This document shows, piece after piece, positions 6,930 through 11,623 of a stretch of DNA of 11,623 bases. The position numbers and the translations under genes were made by a program. Below the pieces are notes generated by a model. That model was not told where the DNA came from. It worked only from the letters and a program-made list of their open reading frames with translations, and ran no database searches. The stretch spans positions 1 to 11,623 of the forward strand of contig JAGOCV010000110.1 in assembly GCA_017998575.1 (NCBI GenBank), given 5' to 3'. Position 1 is the stretch's first letter. Each line of letters opens with the position of its first letter. The DNA comes from Burkholderiaceae bacterium (lineage in GTDB: Bacteria; Pseudomonadota; Gammaproteobacteria; Burkholderiales; Burkholderiaceae).

Positions 6930-8848
6930 CGCTGGCCTCCGTTCGGCACGATGGCCACGTCGCCCAACGCTTGAGGCCGGGCCGGCTGCAGCGCTGCCGT
7001 GCGCCGGGCGTTCTCGTCCCGCACGCGGCGGCGCTCGTGCGTGTCGCCGGCATCGCCGAAGTACTGGCGGCGGTGTTTGAACCACCCGCGCTGGTTGTAG
7101 GTGTGCTCGTCGATGCCGTCGCCGGCGAAGCCGGCCAGGGAATCGTGCACGTACAGGTCGAAGAACTGGCGCACGGCGTCGGGCACGAAGCCGCCGCACA
7201 GGGCGTCGGCCACGGGCAGCAGGTCCAGGTCGGGCGGCTCGGTGAGCAATTCGGCCGCGCGCTGCTGGGCGAGCTGCGCGCGCCAGCCGGCCAGCGCTTG
7301 GCGCAGCGAGGGCTCGGCCGGCGCGGCGCCGGGCGCAAAGCTCCAGCGGCTGTGCTCCCAGCGCTGCAGCGCTTCGGCGGCCAGATCGATCGTGAGCGTG
7401 CGGTGGCCGTGGCGGCGGTCCAGGTAGGCTGCCAGCGCCACCGCGCGCGCGGTTCGCAGCAGGTCGTTCTGCGTCTTGAGCAGGTGGCCGATCTCGGCCT
7501 GCGCCGCCGCGCCGCGCTGGCGCAGGCGCTGCATGAAGGCTTCGTCACCGTACCAGGTGCCGGCGCGCATGCGGTAGCGCAAGTACAGATCCATGTGGGC
7601 GCGGTGCGCGGCCTGCAGCGGCTGCGGGCCGATGCCGGCAGCCTGCTGGTAGGCCGTGAAGGCGCGGATGGCGGCGACGGAGGGGATCAGTGCCTTCCAA
7701 GTGATTGGACGACGTTCTTTGAGTTGTCTTTCCGAAAGCAATGGCACCCCCTGCTCCCGCGCCGCCTCATACATCGCATGCCCGGCGATGCGCGCGAGCT
7801 GGTCGCTCTTGCCCTGGGCGTCGGGCCGGTAGCCGCCGCCCACGTCGGAGTGCGCACCGGGGTAGACCACCTCGCGGCAGTTGGGCGGGTAGTCGTGGTC
7901 CACGCGCACGCTGTCGCTCGGAAAGCACGCCCGCACTTCATGCATGGCCACGAAGTGCAGGCAATGGCCCACCTGCGGCGGAATCTGCAGCCCCCGCTCG
8001 GCCCAGGCCATGTGGCCTTCGAAGTCGAACAGGCGCGAGCCCGCCAGCAGGCCGGACGCGCCCACCGAGGCCACGGTGTCGAACAGCCCCATGAAACGCA
8101 CGCGCAGCGGCCGGCCGGCCAGGCGGTGCTGGCCGCCTGCGTCGTCGCACAGCGCGTAGAGATCGCGCACCCAGGCGCGCGCCTGCGCGGCGCCGCGCGA
8201 GAAGCCGAACACGTCCACCACGATGGCGTCGATGCGCGGGCGGCTTTTGAGGCGCTCGATCTTCTGCGCCAGGCGCGGCTGCCAGGTCTGCGCCAGCGCG
8301 CTGAACCAGGCGGACGATCGCGGCAGGTGGCGGCCTGCGCCGCCCTCGCGCACCAGGCGGGACAGCCGCAGCGCCTCGCGGTTGTCGATCAGGTCGGTCT
8401 GGTCGAGATACCGGCTCACGGCATTGAAGACACGCGTCAGCCCCCAGATGATGCGTGCTTCGCCCCCGGCGGCGAATGCTGCGCCTTGCCAGTCGCCCAT
8501 GTCACCGACTTCGTCGAACGGCGTGCCGACGCCTGCGGCGTAGTACTTGAAATAGCCGTTGGCGCCGTCCATGCCGCTATCCGGATAGACGTGATACAGC
8601 CGCACGACATTGCTGTGCTTCTGCTTGGCCGGCTCGTCCTTCACGTCGTCGTAGTCGAGCTTCATGTTGTTGCCCGTGCCGTCGAAGAACATGCCGACGT
8701 AAATCGAGCCGCTGCAGCCGAGCGGCCGCGGCGGCTCGATGCGCTGCAGTGCAGCCAGGGTGCGCGCCAGGCGTTCTTCGGCCGAGGGCGGCGTGTCGGG
8801 GTGGCGCGCTGTGGCGCTGAGGCAGGCCTGGTCGGGAGCGTCGCTCAT
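6926..8848 (-). CDS. tle1: DUF2235 / Tle1-type phospholipase, probable type VI secretion effector
   Basis: Protein of 640 residues with the alpha/beta-hydrolase DUF2235 domain over about 48-400. Visible family marks are FFDGTGNN at 54-61, nucleophile elbow GFSRG at 215-219 (Ser217), FMGLFDTVASVG with Asp257, MHEVR with His303, and PGAHSDVGGGY at 330-340 with His333. Ser217, Asp257 and one of the two His are the likely catalytic triad. Characterised Tle1 proteins hydrolyse membrane phospholipids in the periplasm of target cells. The C-terminal half (about 400-640) is helical and ends near NQRGWFKHRRQYFGDAGD. No signal peptide is present, as expected for a T6SS cargo. The ATG at 8848 overlaps the preceding lipoprotein stop (ATGA) and has GGAGGTG upstream. 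A patch of atypical base composition lies at 7686-7745. Placement after VgrG and DUF4123 strongly supports T6SS delivery. Confidence 0.92.
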   Translation of the reverse strand: MSDAPDQACLSATARHPDTPPSAEERLARTLAALQRIEPPRPLGCSGSIYVGMFFDGTGNNMKLDYDDVKDEPAKQKHSNVVRLYHVYPDSGMDGANGYFKYYAAGVGTPFDEVGDMGDWQGAAFAAGGEARIIWGLTRVFNAVSRYLDQTDLIDNREALRLSRLVREGGAGRHLPRSSAWFSALAQTWQPRLAQKIERLKSRPRIDAIVVDVFGFSRGAAQARAWVRDLYALCDDAGGQHRLAGRPLRVRFMGLFDTVASVGASGLLAGSRLFDFEGHMAWAERGLQIPPQVGHCLHFVAMHEVRACFPSDSVRVDHDYPPNCREVVYPGAHSDVGGGYRPDAQGKSDQLARIAGHAMYEAAREQGVPLLSERQLKERRPITWKALIPSVAAIRAFTAYQQAAGIGPQPLQAAHRAHMDLYLRYRMRAGTWYGDEAFMQRLRQRGAAAQAEIGHLLKTQNDLLRTARAVALAAYLDRRHGHRTLTIDLAAEALQRWEHSRWSFAPGAAPAEPSLRQALAGWRAQLAQQRAAELLTEPPDLDLLPVADALCGGFVPDAVRQFFDLYVHDSLAGFAGDGIDEHTYNQRGWFKHRRQYFGDAGDTHERRRVRDENARRTAALQPARPQALGDVAIVPNGGQR

Positions 8849-9618
8849 CGGGCACCTCCGGTCGTCGGGGCCGGTGCCCGGTCATTTGTGGCTGCAGGCG
8901 GCATCAACGCGATACCGGGCTCGTAGAGCGGCTCACGGGGCAGCAGCTTCGGCAGCGTGGACTCATCGACGGTGCGGCCCGCGGCCTTGGCCGCCACCAG
9001 CGCATCCCAGCGCGCCTGCTTGGCGTTGCGCCGTGCTTCCACACGGGCCTGCCCGGCGGCCACGCGCGCGCGCATCTGTTCCTCAGTCTCGCCCGGCTCC
9101 TGCGCAGCGAACTCTGGGTTCTGCTCCAGCGTATAAGGCAGCGGCGTGCCTGCAATCGCATCGGGCGGAGTCGGCGCCTCCCAGGCCAGATCGGGCGGGT
9201 AGTCGGGATGGCCGAGGCCGATCTTGGCCACCAGCACGCGGATCTTCTGGTCGGGATAGAAGTGCACCTGCACCGAGCCGATGTCGCCGGGCTGGTAGGG
9301 CGGCAGTTCGATCTCGGCGGTGTGCGGGGGCGGCTCGGGCGGCAGTGCCGCGCCATCGGCATAGATCCACCGCACCTTCACCTTGATGCCCGGCTTCCAT
9401 CGTTGCGGAATCTCGACGCAGCAGGAGAACTTGCCGCCACCACCTCCCGGCAACAGGCTCGACCCCATGTTGCCGTTGACCGTGTAGTAGTAGAGCGACT
9501 GATCCGTCGTGTGGTTGTAGCCGGTGATCTTGGCGCCCAGCGTGGCCTCGCGGCTGCAGCCCGCGAGCAACAGGGCCAGCGCCACGGCGGCGGCCCGGGT
9601 GATGAGGCGGAAGGTCAT
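8845..9618 (-). CDS. DUF3304 lipoprotein (copy B), probable Tle1 immunity protein
   Basis: Lipoprotein of 257 residues, paralogous to copy A at 6210-6929. The signal peptide is unrelated in sequence to that of copy A but ends in lipobox LAGC with the lipidated Cys at the same residue, 21. Ser22-Arg23 again suggest outer-membrane sorting. Strong similarity runs from Cys21 to about residue 210, and residues 92-134 are identical to copy A. The C-terminus (about 211-257) is longer and unrelated. The vicinal Cys66-Cys67 pair is conserved. The ATG at 9618 overlaps the DUF4123 stop by one base (TGATG), with AAAGGA about 11 bases upstream. Its stop overlaps the lipase start. Being translated immediately before the lipase would let protection accumulate first. 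The immunity role is inferred from location and family context. Confidence 0.88.
   Translation of the reverse strand: MTFRLITRAAAVALALLLAGCSREATLGAKITGYNHTTDQSLYYYTVNGNMGSSLLPGGGGGKFSCCVEIPQRWKPGIKVKVRWIYADGAALPPEPPPHTAEIELPPYQPGDIGSVQVHFYPDQKIRVLVAKIGLGHPDYPPDLAWEAPTPPDAIAGTPLPYTLEQNPEFAAQEPGETEEQMRARVAAGQARVEARRNAKQARWDALVAAKAAGRTVDESTLPKLLPREPLYEPGIALMPPAATNDRAPAPTTGGAR
9217..9318. repeat. Near-identical tract shared by the two DUF3304 genes (copy B side)
   Basis: Partner of 6525-6626. The matching 35-bp and 30-bp exact blocks lie at 9491-9525 and 9532-9561, with the offset changed to 2689 by a single-codon indel between the tracts. Together these form direct repeats bracketing the lipase gene. 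Confidence 0.9.
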
Positions 9619-10589
9619 CACAAGAATCCTTTCGGTGGGATGGGAGGCACCGCGGAGGCCGCGCGCGCCATGGACAGGCAGCCTTCCTGCAGCAGGGTTT
9701 CGAACAGGTGGCCGGGCGGCCAGGCGCGGGATTGCAGCAGGGCGGTGAGGCGTGGGGCGTTCAGGCACGCACCGTCGGTGAGGCCGGCGGCCGCGGCCAG
9801 TGCCACGCGGTCGGCGATGCGTTCGGCGCCGTGGTCGCGCGCCAGTGCCAGGGCCGCCTGCGTGTGGCGGTGCAGGGTGCCGGGCTGGGGCACGGCGGCG
9901 CCGAGTTCGTCGAGCCGCTCGCGCACGGCGCCGTGCAGCGCATCGGCTTCGGCGTGGTCGAGGCATTGCTGCAGTTGCCCGTCGTCGAAGTGCCAGGGCG
10001 CGGGCGCGGCCTCTACGGGTGGCCCGGCGTCGCCCGGCTGCGGCGCGCAGCGCACCGGCTGGCCCTGCCGGTCGAACGTGAACCAGTGCGCCAGCGGCGC
10101 GGTGAGGCCTTGCCATTGCGCGCGCGTGAGCAGTTGCGGCAACAGGCTGGCCGTGCGGGTGTCGGCCCAGCGCAGTAGCAGGCGTTCGCCGTCGCGCATG
10201 TGCACCAGGTGCAGCGGGGCCCAGTGCCGGGCCAGCGCGTACGGGTCGATGCGGCTGGCCAGCACGCCGAGCATGGGCCGGGCGCCCGCATGGTGAACCC
10301 ATTCGGTCAGCCGCCGGGGGCCCTCGTTCGATGTTTCCAGTGGCACCAGGCAGGGCGCGATGGAGGCGAGGTCGGCCAGTGCACCGCCCGCCTCGGCGAA
10401 GCAGTTGACGAGATCGGGCGCGGCGGGCCGGGTCTGTCGGCCTTCGTCGAACACCGTGTCCACGAGCAGGGCCCAGTGCAGGGGGCCGTTTGCGTCCACG
10501 AGGGGCGCCAGCGTGTCGATCATGGCCTGGGCGTCGAGAGGCTCCTGCGCGTAATCGTGCGGGACCGCCATGGGTGTCGCCCCGCTCAT
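9618..10589 (-). CDS. DUF4123 domain protein, T6SS effector adaptor/chaperone (Tap/TEC family)
   Basis: Cytoplasmic protein of 323 residues. The DUF4123 domain covers about 36-165: HWALLVDTVFDEG at 38-50, CFAEAGGALADLASIAPCLVPLE at 63-85, then LTEWVHHAG and the RHWAPLHLVHMRDGERLLLRWAD region at 121-143. A helical C-terminal region follows (about 200-305). Proteins of this family bind a specific effector and the C-terminus of a VgrG, loading the effector on the spike without becoming part of the secreted complex. The position between vgrG and the lipase module fits that role exactly. The chosen ATG at 10589 overlaps the vgrG stop as ATGA (10586-10589). An ATG six codons later (10571) is possible, and neither has a strong ribosome site. 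Its stop overlaps the next lipoprotein start by one base. Confidence 0.9.
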   Translation of the reverse strand: MSGATPMAVPHDYAQEPLDAQAMIDTLAPLVDANGPLHWALLVDTVFDEGRQTRPAAPDLVNCFAEAGGALADLASIAPCLVPLETSNEGPRRLTEWVHHAGARPMLGVLASRIDPYALARHWAPLHLVHMRDGERLLLRWADTRTASLLPQLLTRAQWQGLTAPLAHWFTFDRQGQPVRCAPQPGDAGPPVEAAPAPWHFDDGQLQQCLDHAEADALHGAVRERLDELGAAVPQPGTLHRHTQAALALARDHGAERIADRVALAAAAGLTDGACLNAPRLTALLQSRAWPPGHLFETLLQEGCLSMARAASAVPPIPPKGFL

Positions 10590-11623
10590 CGCTGCACCCG
10601 GCTCAGCGGCGATCCGCTCTTGGCCGCCGACACCACGCATTCCACGCACAGTTGCTGCGGGAAGTGCAGGGGCGCCACCGGCAAGCTGATTGGCCCGGTC
10701 ACGTTGCGGTCCTGCGCATGCACCGTCCACCCGCCCGCCGTGCCGTGCACGATGCCCGGGCCCTCCCACCGGCTGTGGCTGCCGTTGCCGTTGACGAGGA
10801 CCACCTCGGTGGCCTCCAGCTCGATGCGCCGCGCCTTGAGCCGGATGGTGTCGTGGGCGCGGATGTCCACGCTGCCGGCCTGGGCCTGCATTTCGATGTC
10901 GCCCGCCGCCGCGATCGAGCGCATGCCGGCCTGGGCGAACATTCGGATCGTCCGCATGGCGCTGGCCAGCAGGCTGCCGCCCGCCACGATGCTGGTGTGC
11001 CCGCCGCTGGCGATGGCATGGTGCTCGCCGCTGGCCTGCCAGGTGCTGCCGGCCGCGCTGGTCTGGATGCCCGCTGCGCTGTCGATGAGCAGGTGGGGCG
11101 CGGTGAGTTCGCCCCGCTCGCCTGCACCTTCGATCTCACGGGCCTGCCGCTGCATCGCCTGCCCCACGGCCGCCTGGTCGGCTTCGTCCTGCGCGTTGTG
11201 CTGCTGCGCCGCGTCGGCCAGCGCGTCGTGGGTCTGGCGCGCCCGCAGCAGGCGCTGCAGCGCCTCGCGCAACTCTTTCATGCCGCCGCGCGCTGCCAGG
11301 CGCGCCTGGGTCGTGATGAGCCAGCCCAGCGCGGCGCGCAGAACGCCATGCCCGTCCGTCCTGAGCTCGGCCCCTTCGCCGCGCGCATCCTTGCGCCCTT
11401 CTCGATCCTCGATGCGCACGATGGACCCCAGGCTCAGGCTGGAGTGCTGGTGGTCGCTCTTGAGCTGCACCTGGATCTCGCCCGTCGTGTCATCCATCGC
11501 GAGGTGGTTGCTGCGCCCGCCCGCGCTGTTGCCGCCGCCTTCGCCCAGCTCGCGGGTCCTGAACCCGGAGAGGGCGTGCTGGCCCGGCAGGTTCCAGCCG
11601 GGCTGGTTGGCGCCGTTGTAGAC
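10586..11623 (-). CDS. vgrG: VgrG type VI secretion spike protein, C-terminal part (cut by the window edge)
   Basis: The frame is open to the right edge, so the N-terminus (gp27/gp5-like head) lies outside; 345 residues are visible. Numbered from the edge, residues 1-65 contain NGANQPGWNLPGQHALSG and GEGGGNSAGGRSNHL, then MDDTTGEIQVQLKSDHQHS, the typical end of the gp5-like region leading into DUF2345. A helical, Gln/Ala-rich insert (about 105-165) and then repeated short strands of the beta-helix needle (about 170-300, many GG/AS/SI alternations) follow. The C-terminal tail is short, ending CVECVVSAAKSGSPLSRVQR, and carries no separate toxin domain, so this VgrG depends on a loaded effector. 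It forms the trimeric tip of the T6SS puncturing device. It is the first visible gene of the cassette and is joined to DUF4123 by ATGA. Confidence 0.95.
   Translation of the reverse strand, partial: VYNGANQPGWNLPGQHALSGFRTRELGEGGGNSAGGRSNHLAMDDTTGEIQVQLKSDHQHSSLSLGSIVRIEDREGRKDARGEGAELRTDGHGVLRAALGWLITTQARLAARGGMKELREALQRLLRARQTHDALADAAQQHNAQDEADQAAVGQAMQRQAREIEGAGERGELTAPHLLIDSAAGIQTSAAGSTWQASGEHHAIASGGHTSIVAGGSLLASAMRTIRMFAQAGMRSIAAAGDIEMQAQAGSVDIRAHDTIRLKARRIELEATEVVLVNGNGSHSRWEGPGIVHGTAGGWTVHAQDRNVTGPISLPVAPLHFPQQLCVECVVSAAKSGSPLSRVQR

Noticed and set aside
6930..7199. N-terminal extension of lipoprotein copy A
   Set aside because: The extension is Arg-rich shadow sequence inside the lipase gene; the ATG at 6929 begins a clean lipoprotein signal peptide and has a GGAGG site.
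6884..8926. 680-codon plus-strand frame opposite the lipase
   Set aside because: It mirrors the lipase gene almost end to end and has His/Val/Gly-rich low-information sequence; the minus-strand frame carries clear catalytic motifs.
10586..10800. Toxin domain at the VgrG C-terminus (evolved VgrG)
   Set aside because: Only a short tail of a few dozen residues follows the beta-helix region, too small for a known effector domain.
10200..11621. Long plus-strand open frame opposite vgrG and DUF4123
   Set aside because: Composition is Ser/Ala/Arg/Pro-rich shadow coding opposite two well-supported genes; no recognisable domain.

Overview
The window is GC-rich DNA, with AT-richer patches only around the divergent promoter and in short stretches of the effector region. 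Gene content and codon style suggest a betaproteobacterium of the order Burkholderiales, most like the Comamonadaceae (Acidovorax/Variovorax type). That placement is inference from gene families, because no marker gene is present. Coding density is very high. All genes except one LysR-type regulator lie on the minus strand, and no RNA gene, insertion sequence or CRISPR array was seen.

Region 1 (about 9-5195) is an organosulfur-type uptake and utilisation operon. In transcription order (minus strand, high to low coordinates) it encodes an arylsulfotransferase-family beta-propeller protein, a periplasmic NMT1/THI5-like substrate-binding protein, an ABC ATPase, an ABC permease, a TauD/TfdA-family Fe(II)/2-oxoglutarate dioxygenase and a small VOC-fold protein. 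ATPase/permease and dioxygenase/VOC are joined by 4-base ATGA stop/start overlaps. A divergent LysR-type regulator (plus strand) shares a 158-bp intergenic region with the operon. That region holds a perfect 6-bp-arm inverted repeat, a natural operator candidate. The likely scheme is that the regulator senses sulfur status or the substrate, the ABC system imports a sulfonate or related compound, and the dioxygenase oxidises it to release a usable product. The substrate cannot be read from the sequence.

Region 2 (6210 to the right edge, minus strand) is a type VI secretion effector cassette: the C-terminal part of a VgrG spike protein (cut by the window edge), a DUF4123 adaptor, a DUF3304 lipoprotein, a DUF2235 (Tle1-type) phospholipase with a GFSRG nucleophile elbow, and a second DUF3304 lipoprotein. 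All four junctions are overlapping stop/start codons, so the whole set is probably co-translated. VgrG and the adaptor would deliver the lipase, and the two outer-membrane-type lipoproteins probably protect the producer in its periplasm.

The most interesting structure is the duplicated lipoprotein flanking the lipase. The two copies share a near-identical central tract (102 bp with 2 differences) and a 43-residue identical block, but diverge in the signal peptides and C-termini. This suggests gene conversion or strong constraint, and it creates direct repeats that could delete the lipase by recombination.
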